64,000 nt of DNA, taken from positions 4,526,001-4,590,000 of the forward strand of contig NC_064679.1 of NCBI RefSeq assembly GCF_023278565.1, given 5' to 3'. The notes under the pieces were generated by a model. The model had not been told where the DNA came from, did no database searches, and saw only the letters and a list, made by a program, of their open reading frames with translations. Positions 1 to 13,111 of the stretch are shown here, piece after piece. Both the position numbers and the translations under genes were made by a program. How positions within the stretch are numbered: position 1 is the first letter of the stretch; each line of letters opens with the position of its first letter. This DNA is from Colletotrichum lupini (lineage: Eukaryota; Ascomycota; Sordariomycetes; Glomerellales; Glomerellaceae).

Positions 1-481
1 AAACTTTCACCGTACCCCGGCTCCGTGATCCCCGGAAGCCGAACGAAACAAAGTCTGAAAAGATACGAAAGAAAACAGACAATAGCGGAGACGACGTGCC
101 TGACAGGGAAATGCCCGCTGCCGATCAAGAGCCGGACCACAAAGACTAAATGTGGCAGTTGGGGAAACAGGCAAGCGGGGAGAGCTTTCGAACGATCTGA
201 ATGGCGCGCAAGTTCGGACGGACGAGTTCTCGCGAGGAACTCTCACCAGCATTTGGCTCCACCGCGATACCTTGGAACGAGGAGGTGGATTCTCTGCCAT
301 TATTGGTTCTCATCATGCACGAGAATCAACTGACACGTGCTACTAGATTCTCTCGACGCTCGATGACGACAACTTCACAAACTAGCAGCTTCGAAGGTGA
401 AGCAGTGGGGGTTGTCTGACCCCAGCTTCAACCAAGCCATCCTCGGTAGAAACAACAATGTCGACCTCTCCGGCCTCGCTC
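1..481. other. Left-edge intergenic DNA
   Basis: No gene is supported here. Small open frames overlap on both strands without recognisable protein character. The stretch lies downstream of the P450 stop codon and should hold its 3' UTR. Confidence 0.5.
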
Positions 482-2441
482 TCACGCCCTCGCCCTGAAC
501 TCCAACAACGGTCCATCCTTCATACTCGTAAATGTGTCGTACAACTGCATCTCCGAGACCCGCCTCCGGCCCTCATCCAAATCTGCGCGTCCCTCAGCCG
601 GGTCAAGTACGCCCACCGCCTTGCGCACGTCGTACAAGAACAACGTCCTCGCCAATGCGGTCGACATCTCAGCATACGCGAGCCCCTTGCCAATACATCC
701 TCTGGCTCCAATCGAGAACGGACAAAACGCGCTCTGCGCCCTCGCCGTGTCGGCCTCGGTCGTCTCTCTGCCCCCAAACAACGGGTTTGCCGCGCCGACA
801 ATCCATCGCTCGGGAACGTAGTCGTACGCTGAGGGGAAGTAGTCCTCGTTGTGGTGGATCGTGTAGTGCGGTGTGCCAACGACGGTTCCGGCGGGAATAT
901 GCGCGCCGTCAATGGTCATGCCGCCTGCGAGAACCTCACGCGGGAGCAGGCCACCGACGGAGGGGGACAGGCGCATCGCTTCGTCTATGCAAGCGCGAAG
1001 GTAGGTGCATGTGTTGATTGTCGCGCCTTGACGGATTTCCTCGACTTCGGAGAACTTGCTGCGAATCTCGGCTGTTGCGCGCTGGAGCGCCGCAGGGTTG
1101 CGGGAAAGGTAGAAGAGGGTCGCTGCCATGGCTGTTGACGTGGTGTCGGCGCCGGCGATGATGCTGATTTGTGTGTCAGTCTTGGCTCACATCTCTGTGC
1201 CTCGAAATTGGCTAGGAGTAGTATGAACTTACAGCAGGTTCGACTCGCCCCAGAGCTCTGGCGTCGAGAAGCCCAGTCCAGTCTCCGGGTCACGCGCCTT
1301 GAGGAGGTAGTAGAAGAAGTCGCGTCGATCGGTATCTTCGCCAAGCTTCGTCCGCTCCGTCAGCTGCGCCTTGCTGTAGGCCATATACCGCGCGCGTCCA
1401 GCCGCAATGGTCGGGAAGAGGAGCTTGTCGAGCTTGAGCTTGTCGACGATGGGCATGGTACCGCACTGTCGTCCGTCAGTTCATGTTCCTCTCGAACCAC
1501 TCCGTCGACAACGTCTACTCACAAGAAGATGCCTCTTGGTCGCCGCAGCGATCAAGTCCAACGCAAACCGGTTATCGGGCGCCTCGAGCATATGAAACGC
1601 TTTTCCAAACGACAAGTCTCCCAAGATATCCATAGCGAGGTAATTACACCAGTCCGTCATATTCTTGGGCGTCGACCACCCCTTTGTCTCAGCGGACGCG
1701 CCGCGACCAATCTCGGCGGTGAAGGAGCGCACGTTGCCGATGATGTAGCGCTCCATCTCCTTCATGGCCGAGTCGGAGAAGCCGTGGGCGAGGACGCGGC
1801 GCTTACGGGCGTGGACGTCCTTGTCGCGGGCGTTGTGAGTGTTGGGCGCCGGGTGGACGAAGGCGTTGTAGAACTCTGCCTTGCCGACGTTGGAGCGGAA
1901 GCCGTAGATTTCCTTGAGAGCCGTGGCGGAGTTGAAGGAAACTGAGTTGGGCCCGAAGCGGACGATTTTGCCTTTGAGGGTGTTAGTGATGGTGTCTCCA
2001 TGGCTCCTGTCTCTCTTCTTTCCGTCCTGCCAGCCTCTTCTGCTCACTCTGGCAATACCTTCCCCCGGTTTTCAAAGGGTATGAAGGCTGAATGGGGAGG
2101 TTGCTGAAGATGGGTAAGCGACGTACCGTATTGCTTGTGAAGCTTGTAGAAGTCGAGATGTCTATCGCCATTCCAGGCGTGATAGAGCTGGTACCCATCC
2201 GTGACCTTTGCGATGAACGGTCCTGGATACTTTGCCAGAGGATGGAAGAAGATGCGGTACACGACGATCCCGGCGACCTATATCGTTGACTGTCAGATCG
2301 GGTCCATCCATTCTCTTGCCGACGCAGCTGGGGCTTCGTAGAGCCGCTTCTTGGCGTAAATGGTGACATTGATGAACTTACATAGAGCACGCCTCCCACG
2401 GCGGCGAGGCCTAGCCAGGCCCAGAGATGACTTGAATCCAT
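482..2441 (-). CDS. Cytochrome P450 monooxygenase
   Basis: Five exons close in phase: 2382-2441, 2127-2277, 1523-1971, 1233-1465 and 482-1163, giving 524 residues. The N-terminus is a short hydrophobic anchor (MDSSHLWAWLGLAAVGG), as in microsomal P450s bound to the ER. An early FFHPLAKYPGP stretch is the usual proline hinge. Visible signatures are the I-helix oxygen motif AGADTTS, the K-helix ExxR (EAMR), a PERW variant of the PERF motif, and the haem loop FSIGARGCIG with the ligand Cys near residue 454. The sequence looks like fungal families that include isotrichodermin C-15 hydroxylase and benzoate hydroxylases, but the substrate cannot be told. The first exon carries only 20 codons, typical of fungal P450s. 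No other biosynthetic gene lies beside it, so it is probably not part of a visible cluster. Confidence 0.93.
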
Positions 2442-4928
2442 GTTCACTGTTTCCTTTCCTCTGAATTCAACGGTATGGTGATGTCAAGCAGCAGCCGTTT
2501 GTCTCTAGCCGTTTTGAGTAACCTCCACACAGCAGTGAAACACTCACGAAGCCGTGAATATAGTTCGATACAGTAGTATGCCAAACACCAAGTTCGGTCC
2601 TTTTCCCGATGAAGTCTTTCCAGCTTTCTTTCTTCACAGCAATTTCACCTCACGTCTCATCCGTGTCTCCCGGCGAGAAGGAGGGGTGCACCTCTCTTCT
2701 TATCTGTCTTACACGGCTCCTAACCCTTTCCCGGCCTGCTACCCATCGGCTTTCCACGGTCCAAGACGGGAATGGATGACGGCGCTGGCGGGTGTGCGCT
2801 TTTACCCCACGCCGCAAGGACCGGGCGGGCCTCCATGGACACGAAATTGGAGAAATGACAATAGGCGGGACGAGTACGAGGCACTGTGCCAGCGCCAAAA
2901 TATCAGCTGTAACAAGTGACACAGTCCCCATGCGCAACACGTCTTACCTGCCCTAAGGTGCCTGGCATGGATTACTACCAATATCGGTACCTACTTAGGT
3001 GTGCCCGTAAGAAAAGAGGCGGGCAAGGGCGCAGGTCCGTCTTATCACGCTTGCGCCCGCCCAACCTCCCTGCTTCGGGTGGCCTTCGAAAGCGGGAGTT
3101 GGAACGCTGCGGCTACTCGCGGGGATGCACAGAGAGAAAGGGAGGTTGAGGACAGACGGACTTGGATCTCGTTGGTGACGCCGCAATACCTGCTTACCCC
3201 AGACTTTGCGTTCCCATTTCTCTTCTCGGCTCGTTCAGCCCGTAGATAGCCATCCTGCCATGGGTTCCTTACGCAGTAGGTCCATACTACCCCAAGATCT
3301 CGCATCTGCTATTTACCCACCCGGCAAGCTTCCCCCGCCCCAATCCACGCCCGCCAAAAGCCACACGAATGCAATACATGTGGATGGCACGGCGCTCCCC
3401 CGGCAGCAAGGTTTCGCAAGTGCGCATGTGAGCCAACCGGAGACGAGGCGATTACACATTCCCATGCGCGGTGAGTAAGGGTCACCCTCATTGCTCAGGA
3501 TGCCTCTTGGTCTTTTCTCGTCTCTTTGCCGAGCTCTAGTACTCTTTCCCGACATTCGAAACCTTGTCTTACACCATTCCCGAACATCCTCTTTCCCGAC
3601 GGGCTTCTTCTTTCCCGAGGATTTGGAGAAATTGGAGACACTGGACGAATCATTGGTGAGAGAAATGCATCGGGCTCGGCTTTCGGCGGCCGTCACCGTT
3701 GCGGGTCCTGCGGAGAAGACGGGGGAAGAAGGTAAACTTGGATGGCGGGGGAGGAATTCCGCTCCAGGTCCGCGATCTCCTCGTTTGGCAACGGCTTGAG
3801 GGCTTGGAGGATTTGAGTCGTTGTGGGCTCGTTTTTGAAGAGGTGTGGGGGTTTGGAGTGTTATTGACTGGCAAGACAATAGTCATGGAGATACATAGAT
3901 AGACACACACATACATACAATAAGTCGTAGGCTTCTCACCCAACTTGGGCAGCAATGCAAATCGTTTAAATAAGGCACCCGGTACTTCCACGGCTCTGGA
4001 TTCATCACAACAGGGTGAGAGGTATATTTGTACTTGTCGCAATCCGTAAGAAGCATGGTGATGACGGCATCTAGGTCGTGGTCTCGATGTGGAAGCTTGC
4101 TGTTTTACTGTTCGGCGTTTGATTTCAATACACAGTCCATACCAAAGCTACGTCTCTCTCCACCGACTGCCTCCTTTTGGAAGATATTCCAGATGTAGTA
4201 TACCGAGAACAGGTGGAAGTAGGTAGAAGTGTTTCTGGCTCATGCGGAAGATCCCCGCTTGATACATCAACTTGGGTGTTTCTCAAGTATCTCAACTACC
4301 TACATACTCTATCACCAACAGCCTTGCTATGAGGTCTTGAGTGGCATCGTACCTCTTTGAGAAATAGGGGATTCCTGATCATACCGGCGGCAAGACGGAG
4401 GATTATCTAACAACCTGCTTACTCGTGTAACGGGCAACAGGAATCATGGATACCCGCAGTCCAAGGTCCTTTTCTATCACCACGGCGGACTTCCGTCGAG
4501 GCCGCACCCCTGGGAATCCAAACACCCACAACTTTCTAGATACCGAATGGAGATAATCGACTCGGTGCGAAACTAATCTGAGCCGGCCCATCTTCCCGAA
4601 GCATCAAATGTGTGCACTAACTGAGAATGGTCCGTATTAGAGGCCGAGACCTATCGTAGCGGACAAATTAGTCATACTTAAAGAGCGACAGGACCTATTG
4701 AGCCCTTGAGCAGGCAGATTCGCGACGGCGTGTTGACCTCATATGAAACGAACGAAAATACAGAAGATGCATCTCATGAGGCAAGCGTTTTGGTTTGGGT
4801 AAATAGTTAGATAGGCTCATGATAATTGCCGTGTGTGTTCCCTAGATCCAAAGGTGTGGTGCCAAGTTATCTTACACATTGATACCTTGGGTAGAAGGTG
4901 TGTGTGTGTGGTGTGTGTGTGTGGTGTG

Positions 4929-4959
<31 letters not shown>

Positions 4960-5413
4960 TGTGTGTGTGTACGAAGTCACTACTCTTCACCTTTAGCGGA
5001 GTGGTCTCGAAGGAATACGTCAACAGCGACGCCTGAAAGATAGACAGGCCGGCATTAAGGCCCAAGAAAGGTTGAAAGAAGCGGTATTGAGATAGGAAGA
5101 AAACAATGTGAACGGCGCTGACCGAGACGTAGGCTTGGTGGACGAGCTCGAGAAGAATCATGGTCCAGCCAACAACAGCGGTGCGGAGGAATGGCATGAT
5201 GGAAAGGCAGTGGCGGGTGTACACAGTAGAAACGTCCCCTGGCAGCAACTCTCAAGCCAAACACGCAAACACCCAGATGCTCATCGAACACGCTCTCGCA
5301 TTGTATTAAGTATATACGCCCCCAACCTCCGCCATCAACATAAGAAAACATTCAACATTACAACCCTTCATCCAATCCCAGTCCCCCATAAACTTTGTTT
5401 TCGTTTCCATAAA
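2442..5413. other. Intergenic region with a GT microsatellite
   Basis: About 3 kb between the P450 5' end and the 3' end of the Cwh43 gene. No convincing coding frame is seen. The part next to 2442 should carry the P450 promoter. The only structured element noticed is the GT repeat listed separately. Confidence 0.5.
4898..4970. repeat. (GT)n microsatellite
   Basis: About 70 bases of almost pure GT dinucleotides, interrupted at intervals by an extra G (GTGGTG). It is intergenic. Confidence 0.95.
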
Positions 5414-8400
5414 TCAATGATTGTAGTACCTCGGCTCGTTAAAGACGTGGTACCGGTGGTCCCGCACGCCCTGGCCGCGGAACATGGCCGGGAACCGCCG
5501 GCCCTGCGGCACCTCCTCCTCCGTGACGCGCTTATTCCGCGTGTTGTCGTCCACCGCCTCGATCTGCAGCGCCTCGTCCTTGGACTGCGGGATGACGAAC
5601 TTGGCCACCTGCAGCTCCGTGTCGGTGATGGTGCTGCGGCTGACGCGCGCGTAGCCCGTGCGCTTGAGGCCCTTGTAGAGGATGTACTCGCACCAGCGGT
5701 CCCAGTCGGTCGGATCGACGTCGTGCATGCCGGATGTGCTGCTGACGTAGGTGTTGTAATTGCCTTGCAGGGGCTTGGTGACGAGGTAGGACAGCAGGAC
5801 GGAGGGGTTCTTTGATTCGCCCATGAGCTTGGAGAGGTATTCGGTCTGCAGACGGCGGTCTTCGGGATCCTCTTCCTGTCCGGAGTGGAACACGAAGACG
5901 TCGACTTCTTGGCCGTAGACGTCGAGCGTGGCGGCGATGGCGGGTGCGAGCTCGCCCACGGGACTGGGGAGCAGGTGGTGCGTCGACTTGAGAATCGGGA
6001 ACTTGGAGAGCAGCGCGGAGCCCCAGGTGTGCTTGTTGGGGCCTGGGCCGTAGTCGACGTACATTCCGAGGTCCTCGGCAAGGAACTGCGTGGTGTCGCG
6101 GTTGCCCATGATGATGCGCTGCAGGTCGGACTCGAGGAGACCCACCACGTCCAGCTCGAGTTCCTTGATGAGGTCGCGCATGCGGTACTCGGAAGACCAC
6201 ATGTCGTTGTCGAGGGAGAAGTGGATGGTCCAGATACCGGCCGTCATAATGCGATCTTCAGGGTGGTAGGGCTTGTAGTCGTTGGTAGGGAAGCGCATGA
6301 AGGCTGCGGCCAGGAAAACGATGTTGATGAAGGCGGCTGCAATTGTGCTGTACTTCTTGTGCTGCGACGGGGATGCGCGGCGGGTATCGCGGCGGCGAGC
6401 CTGCGAGGAGGTGAGGTCGAAGACACCGGCGCCGATGAGGATAAATGTGGTCATCATGACCCAATCAGTGTGCTCACGAACAAGGGGGCCACCAGGAACA
6501 AATGCGTAGGCGACGACCCAGACGTGGAACAGCACCATAAAGTTGTAGATGAAGAACCCGAGACCAAATGTCGTGCCAGGGCTTCTCTTGGCGGCGGTCG
6601 AAAGGAATGGCACAGACAGACCCATGAGGTAGAAGGCCGTGGTGAGAGCACCATAGTAACCGAACCAGTGGTGGTATGAGGTCAAGACAGCCGCACCAAC
6701 GCAGCCAACGCCGTAGGCCGTCCACGAGCTCATCAAAGAAGGGCGGTAGAGGCCAACCAAGAGACCAGCAGTCATTGCGACAATAGTCATCCAGCCATAG
6801 GTGTTGGCAGTAGGGCCCCGGATCGGGTAACCATCCCAGACCCAGAGGATCATGGTGCTGGTATCGGAGAGCAGGGAGTGAATTCCGAAGAACAGACCGC
6901 CAACGCCAAAAGCAGCGAGGACCGAGGAACCGCCCTTCTTGGAGTCTTCCGGGATATCGCCACTAGTCAGGGGCGCTCTCCGAGTGAACCGCAGAGCAGC
7001 TACAACAGCAATGGCGAAGCCAGTCGCGTTCCAGCCTCCGTTGGCGGCGTGCATAACAGGCCATAGCGGGTTGTTGGTCCACCAGATGAACTTGGCCGTG
7101 GATGAGGCGACAAGGCCAAGAGTCCAAGCCATGATTCTGGATTCGAGACGGCTCTGATGTGCTCTCTCGGACCAGAACGAAGCAGTCCAGCCAAGGCAAG
7201 ACGTGGCCACGGCGAAGCCAACGGTGAAGAGACGGTAGGCAGGGTCAAGAACCTGGTACGCCAGCAGTCCGACCAGCGAGATGAGGTGGATAGCGCGCTG
7301 ATTGTTGACGACGAGGGAGCGAACACTGCGAATGCCCAAGATTGCGGGCAAGATGGTTGACATAACAAAGGCCTCGTAGCCAGAGATGCCCATGTGCCAA
7401 AGGGGGAAGTACCACACCAGAACTCCCAAGCTGGTCAACATGGACCAAAAGATGAAGCCGTGGTAGACATCGGCGGCGGTGTCGAGTGCCTCGGTCCAGG
7501 TGAATCGGCCAGTCAACAGGTTTGCGCTCGCCTTTTCCTTCCTTGAAGCAAGTCAGCTGCTACACCCTTGATCACAATTTTCCGCAAAACTTACTGCTTC
7601 TCAAGCACGGCGGACGGAACGGATGACCGGTTCTCACTGTAGCAAGATTTAGATTGTGCTCTTCAACTGGATCTATTTTTTGTGCCTGGTGTACAATATG
7701 TACAAGACTATCTCGGGAGCCATTGGACGTACCCCTTGCTTGCTCCCTTGACATCCTTGATCACCACTTCGAACGTGTTGAAGTCGAGAGCCGTCACGGC
7801 GTCAAAGGCAACGTCGAAGAGGATGAGAGCCCATTCGAAGAAGGCGTAAATCGTGTAAGCTGTGCGCGGTTAGCTATAACGCTCGTGCGCAAACCCTCCA
7901 AGGCCGAAAACCTTACCTCCCGCAACGCGGTGGACCTTGTGCTGGATGAAGAAGTAGATCAAGGGCACCAGGGTACCAAAGAAGGAGCTGGCAATCAGCT
8001 TGCGGTACTTGATGGCCTGGGGGTTCGGCGGGCTCAGCATGACGCATCCAATTGTCCACGGGAGGGATGCGACAATGTAGGAGATCATGAAGATGTCGTG
8101 CCAGTCGTGGTCGTCGGTCGAGGTTACGTAGGTGAAGCCACCGCACATGCATGTGCGCAGAATGCCCATCGCCAGGGTGAACTTTGGCAGAGTCTGTCCG
8201 GGTCTCCGCGTCAAGAGATACCACAGTCCGACGAGGGCGAATCGCGGGCCCGATGTGATTGCGATGAAGAACATGAAGAAGGACCGCTCGGGGTATCGGT
8301 CGCCAATTGTCGCGGAAACGGAGGGAAACCACTCGTCAGGGTAGCCGTACCACTCATTTTGGACAATCTTGTGGTAATGCAGCGAAACGCCTACAATGAA

Positions 8401-8623
8401 TGCGCTGATGAAGGCAGCTGTCGTGGAAAGTCAGCTTTGGGAGCTTTCGCGGACGGTCGTACGACGGCAAAAAGTGCCCCGCGACAGCATCGCGACCAGC
8501 GGCGGCAACAACTCCGGGCGCAAAAGACTTACTGTAAGCTGTAACAGTATGCAGGTAGCTGATCCATTGGCCATTGAAGACCAGCGCGACGCCGCCGTCC
8601 TTGTCTTTGTACCTTGACACCAT
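5414..8623 (-). CDS. CWH43: Cwh43-type GPI-anchor remodelling protein
   Basis: Five exons (8533-8623, 7917-8417, 7733-7859, 7595-7636, 5414-7541) give 962 residues, close to yeast Cwh43 (about 950). The N-terminal third is a multi-pass Frag1/PGAP2-like domain (for example ITSGPRFALVGLWYLL and WHDIFMISYIVASLPW). A second block of many hydrophobic segments follows. From about residue 685 comes a soluble endonuclease/exonuclease/phosphatase-like domain beginning IWTIHFSLDNDMWSSEY and including GSALLSKFPI. In yeast this fused architecture replaces the diacylglycerol of GPI anchors with ceramide in the ER and Golgi and is needed for normal cell-wall integrity. Exon 4 is only 42 nt. The start at 8623 gives a hydrophilic leader followed directly by the first membrane segment. 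It is divergent from UTP6, with a shared promoter region of about 0.95 kb. Confidence 0.93.
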
Positions 8624-9570
8624 TGCGAACCTCTACTTGCTCTGAACCTCTCTCGGGGGGATGGTTTCTCTCTCTGTTTCTCTCTCTCAGCTCAAACGAC
8701 AAAAACAAAGAGAAAAGAAGCTCATCCGGGGGATCCGGGGATGCAATGACACGAGCTGACGAGGGGGGGCAAGAACTTAGAAGGATGAATGGAGGGGGAG
8801 AGCCGAGAGAAGGGCGGAAATAAGAAAGAATTGTGCCTGGCAATTGCACAACTAATTAACCAGCATGCCTCGGCGGCCCGCGGATGGGGAATCGATTGGA
8901 TCGAAGGGAATCGCGTGGTTGGGTGTCGTGGGAGTTTTGCAACAGTGCGGCCCCTGACCGTGGAGTCTTTGGAGAAAGACGTTGCAAGGTTTCCGTGACG
9001 GTACGGAGTCTTTTCTGGTAAGGTTGTTGAACGTAATCAGTCCAAAATGTTTGGCGCCGACAGGGAAGATGACAGAAGCGGCACCCGTGGGACACGCGAC
9101 CGGGAGACGACGGAGCTTTGAGCTTGCCGCTGATGGACCGATGCTGACGCTGAGGCCTGTGCTACCTTGGTGTACGGGGACAGCAAGGTGCTGATGCACG
9201 CAAGGGCAAGCTCTTCGGGCTTAAAGCTACTTGACAAGGTACCTCAAGGTGTCGGGGGTTAGTCCCAATTGGGACCGGGCTCGACAGGGGGAGCTTGGCG
9301 CAAGGCTGAGGTCCGTGACGTCCGTCTCATGGGACTCCTCCGTCCAGCCACAGCTACACGGACCACTCAGAGTCCACTCTCGGCCAGGGGAGCCACACCT
9401 TGCCAGATGCCCCGCTTTAAAGTTTTGGTCTACTTTCTCAGCCTTGTCAACTTTTTTTCTAGGCTGGTTTTTTTCCCTCTTCTTGATCTGCAGCGTCAGG
9501 CAGAGTATCTGTGCAGCACATCTCAGCCAGGCGACTCGAATTCCGTGCTCGATACCACACAGCCGCAATC
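8624..9570. promoter_or_regulatory. Divergent promoter region, CWH43 / UTP6
   Basis: The 947 bases separate two genes transcribed away from each other, so they must hold both promoters. A CT/GA-rich tract lies about 20-80 bases upstream of the CWH43 start, and T/C-rich runs lie about 90-130 bases upstream of the UTP6 start; pyrimidine-rich tracts are common in fungal core promoters. No specific factor site is assigned. Confidence 0.5.
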
Positions 9571-10873
9571 ATGTCTGTCGCTGAAAAGGCCCGTTTCTAC
9601 TTGGAGCGCTCTGTTCCCCAATTGCGCGAATGGGAGGAAAAGGAAATCTTCACAAAGGTACGCACGCCACCATCCAACCTAGAACCCCTCCCCCATCCTT
9701 GACCACAAGTCACGGCCAAACATCTACACCACAGTGTACCCTAACAAATCTTTGCAGGATGAGATCCGTACAATCGTGCAGAAGCGCAGCGACTACGAGC
9801 ACCGCATCCTCGCCCCCCGCTCCAACCCCGACGACTTCACCGCCTATGCAAAATGGGAACAATCCCTCGAGTCCCTCCGCCAGAAACGCTGCAAGCGGAT
9901 GAAGATTGGCCACGTCACGTCCCAGCACACCACTCAATCCCGCGTCCTCGCCATCTTCGACCGCGCCGTCAGCAGACACCCCGGTAGAAAGGACCTGTGG
10001 CTCGAGTACCTCAAATACACCGCCGACGTCAAGGCCACCAAGCGCTGGCGCCGGACCATGGCCAGCGCCCTCCGCATGATGCCCACCGACGCTGACCTGT
10101 GGATCTTTGCCGGCCGGCGCTCGGCGTCCAACGGGGACATGGGCGGCGCGCGAGGATACTTCATGCGCGGGTGCCGCTTCTGCACGAGCGAGGGCACGCT
10201 GTGGATCGAGTACGCGCGGTGCGAGATGGAGTGGCTGGCCAAGATGCAGGCCAAGAAGGGCGGCAGCAAGAAGAAGGCGGAGCAAGAGAATCCGCTGGCG
10301 GGCGAGAAGATGGACGACGACGACGAGATCAAGCTCATTGACGAGGACGACGAGGAAGACGAGGACGAGGACGTTCTGAGCCTCCCCGTGCCCGGCAAGG
10401 AGAAGAAGAAGGCCATTGACGAGGAGGAGAGCAAGGCGCTCAAGCACAACCCGGCCCTGGACGGTGCCATACCGATGGCTATCTTCGACATTTCGAGAAA
10501 ACAGCCGTTCTACAACCCCGAGGTGGCCGAGCGCTTCTTTGACATGTTTGCCTCCTTCGCAAAGGTCTCGTCCGCATCCAAGATTCTCCAGCACGTCGTC
10601 GACGTCATGAGGGAGCAGGACGCCGCTCACCCGGCGACGTGGAATTGCTACATCCGCCTGCCCCTCGTCGGCGTCAGCCACGACACGCCCGAGTTCCCTC
10701 TCGGCCTTCGCGAGGTTCTGTCGCGCCTGGGCAAGGGACTGGACGAGACGTCCGACAAGGCTGCGCTGGAGAGCAAGTCGCTGGTGTGGATCGAGCTGGT
10801 GCTCCTCTTCAAGGGTCTCGACGAGGGTATCAGGACGGTTCTGGAGCACACGAGAGATCAGCTGCAGTCATAG
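9571..10873 (+). CDS. UTP6: U3 snoRNA-associated protein Utp6
   Basis: Two exons, 9571-9657 and 9758-10873 (intron GTACGC...TTGCAG, 100 nt), give 400 residues; yeast Utp6 has 440. Utp6 is part of the UTP-B module of the small-subunit processome, which processes 18S pre-rRNA in the nucleolus. The N-terminus (MSVAEKARFYLERSVPQL, then EWEEKEIFTKDEI) is the characteristic U3-associated Utp6 start. It is followed by HAT (half-a-TPR) helical repeats such as DLWLEYLKYTADVKA and TLWIEYARCEMEWL. A strongly acidic insert sits at about residues 214-237. The first intron falls right after the conserved N-terminal motif. Confidence 0.95.
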
Positions 10874-11115
10874 CCCTGCCATTGCGCTGTGGGTATATGT
10901 TTGTTGACTGTATATGGATGTTGGTACAAAACAAAAAGGTGGAAGAAAGAAGTATGGGTATTGAATAGTGTTTTCGGCGCAACACATTGGGAATTAGAAG
11001 CGGCCCCCGGCGGGATGTATCCAGTATCCCGGTTTCTTGATACCACTTGCAGAGTCAGTCAGCCTAATCAAACAAGGTCAAATAAAGACAATCCTGCTTC
11101 CTGCTCCCGCTCCCG
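10874..11115. other. Convergent 3' intergenic spacer
   Basis: 242 bases between the converging UTP6 and EVE-domain genes. They must hold both 3' ends; nothing else is seen. Confidence 0.5.
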
Positions 11116-12283
11116 CTACGCTGCTGTGTAATTGGGAAACTTCTTCGACTCCTCAACAGTCTTATCCCATTCCTTGTCCTCATCGAGCTCCTTGGCCATG
11201 CGGATGACTTCATCCCACTCCTCACGCGTGACCTTGTTGACGCTGAGACGAGACTGCTTCAGCAGCTCCATGTTCTGCAATGGGTCGTTACCACGCGACT
11301 CCTTGAGCAGGCTCAGCGGCACGATGCGTGGAAACTTGTGCTCGATCTTGACGTGGACGAGGCTCCATTTGCTCCCGTCGTGCGGGGCACTGTCGTCGTA
11401 GTACGGGTTGTCATTGATGCATGCGTTCCCTGATAGCTATGTCAACCGAACAGTCTCATGTGTATGAGCTGGAAGGGGGGAGAACACACAGTCGGGCGAG
11501 TGCTCCTTGGCTATACTCATGATACCAACAACACCAGGCTCTTTACAATTCGAGTGGTAGAAGAACGCCTTGTCGCCCTTCCGCATCCCCCGCAGGTTGT
11601 TCCGCGCGACGTAGTTCCGAATACCTGCGCTTTTTGTCAATCACTTGCTCCACACTTACACAGAAAAGTCCAGAGCGATGAACGTACCCTCCCAGCCCTC
11701 GGGCGTCTTCTTGGCCGCCAAATCGTCAATGGAGAACTTGATCTCATACCCATCCTCGATGCGAACATCCGGCTCAGATTTCATGAGCCAGTACCGCGAG
11801 CCCGGCGGATCCCGTGGCTCCGCCTCGGCGTTGACGTCCGGGACGGGCGCATCGCGGAGGGCCTTGAGTTCGTCCTTTGTCTTCTTTGGCGGCGCTTCCT
11901 TCTTCCCTGCCGCCGGCTTCTTTTCATGCATAAGTATCCGTAAATGAGACCAAGAATAGAAAACGGAGCAGCTCCTAGTGATAGCCGGTGTGTAATTTCA
12001 CTCAGCTTACCTTGGCTTTCTTGGCGGGCTTCGGCTTCGGCTCGTCCTCGTGGTCGATAGCCTCGGCTTTGGTCTCCTCTTCCTTCTCGATTGATGCTGC
12101 TGCTTTTCTTTTTTCACCTGCAGCGACCTTGGGCGGAGGCGGAGATTGTGGAGTTTGCTTGTTGGTCTTCTTTTCTGTCTTGGTGGTGGGCTTGGGTTTC
12201 GTTGGCGATGGCTTCTTATCCGCTGGCGAGGCGGCCTTGTCCAGGTGCGTCGATGACCTCAGGCTGCGGGTGACGGCGGGCAT
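11116..12283 (-). CDS. EVE-domain nuclear protein (thymocyte nuclear protein 1-like)
   Basis: Four exons (12011-12283, 11688-11919, 11490-11624, 11116-11429) close in phase to 317 residues. Residues 1 to about 125 are low-complexity, Lys/Pro/Glu-rich, with basic clusters (KPKPAKKAK) that look like nuclear localisation signals. An EVE domain follows, opening with YWLMKSEP at about residue 133, continuing with GIRNYVARNNLRGMRKGD and FFYHSNCKEPGVVGI, and ending with KWSLVHVKIEHKFPR. EVE/PUA-fold domains bind modified bases in nucleic acids; the vertebrate relative THYN1 is nuclear. The cellular role in fungi is not known. The exon 2 acceptor could be one codon further downstream. It is divergent from the PLP-enzyme gene. 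Confidence 0.9.
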
Positions 12284-13111
12284 TGTGAGAGCAGCAGCAC
12301 GAGACTGAGAAGCAAGTTGAGTATGTGCGATTGGTAAATCAAGTGAGCACGAGGGCAAGAAATGACTAGGTCTGTAAGTGAAGGTCGTCTGGACTGTGAT
12401 GCGTGCCAGTCGATGGAGCAAGCTCATCCCGGAGACGCGCAGCTGTGGTGGGTTTACCGTTCGAGACTGTGCAGCAGGTGGGACCAAAACCGTTGAACGG
12501 ACGCATGGACCTCTGATTGATCACGTAATCGCCGCCTCGACAAACGTCCCGCGGTGACCGGTCACATTTGCATTTTCATTTTCATCGCTTAGGCCTGAAC
12601 GGACATGGGAGTTGCGAAATCCCCTCAGCAATCCACTTCAACAAGGTATCCATAGTTAACTCTAAGTTGGGTCGATCGAGATCATCCAGCTAGTCATTGG
12701 ATTGCATAAGTGTTGGCGCACTGCTTGTGATTTATGAACTGCATTTTGCCCAGGTCAGAAGGCACAACGACTGAGACATGTTGGTAGGATCACGACCTAC
12801 CTTGTTTCAATTACTACTAAAGGTAATCGCAGACCACAATTGCTTTTTGGAAACTTGTTAATGTGGTATCATGAGTCCTTTAGAGTTGCCGGATCGATCA
12901 GGGAACAACTTACATCCATATGGCCGTAATGAGGCTTAGGCAAATATCATTCTTGGATCTCTTCGATGTTTACCATACATGTGTTCCAAAGGGCGCAAGG
13001 AGCACCGTACCGACCCACCCAGCTGAGTCTCAAGAACCCCTCGCCGACATTCCCATCTTCGTCCAACATCAAACACAGTAAAATAAACAAACTCCCCAAG
13101 AAACGCACAAG
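12284..13111. promoter_or_regulatory. Divergent promoter region, EVE gene / PLP enzyme
   Basis: About 830 bases between two divergent starts, necessarily carrying both promoters. The 60 bases before the PLP-enzyme start are C/A-rich with few G, as is usual for fungal leaders. No defined site is assigned. Confidence 0.45.

Noticed and set aside
482..2441. P450 as part of a biosynthetic gene cluster
   Set aside because: Neighbouring genes are housekeeping functions; no polyketide, peptide or terpene synthase is present in the window.
5368..6200. Frames of 237 and 222 codons beside the Cwh43 frame
   Set aside because: Other frames of the same strand over the Cwh43 coding region, with Ser/Arg/Thr-rich artefact composition.
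7654..8544. 296-codon plus-strand frame
   Set aside because: Antisense to Cwh43 exons, running across exon and intron boundaries.
9710..10849. 379-codon frame on the minus strand
   Set aside because: Shadow of UTP6. The plus strand encodes the recognisable protein with matching splice sites; the reverse frame is a Leu/Val/Glu/Asp-rich artefact of its biased codons.
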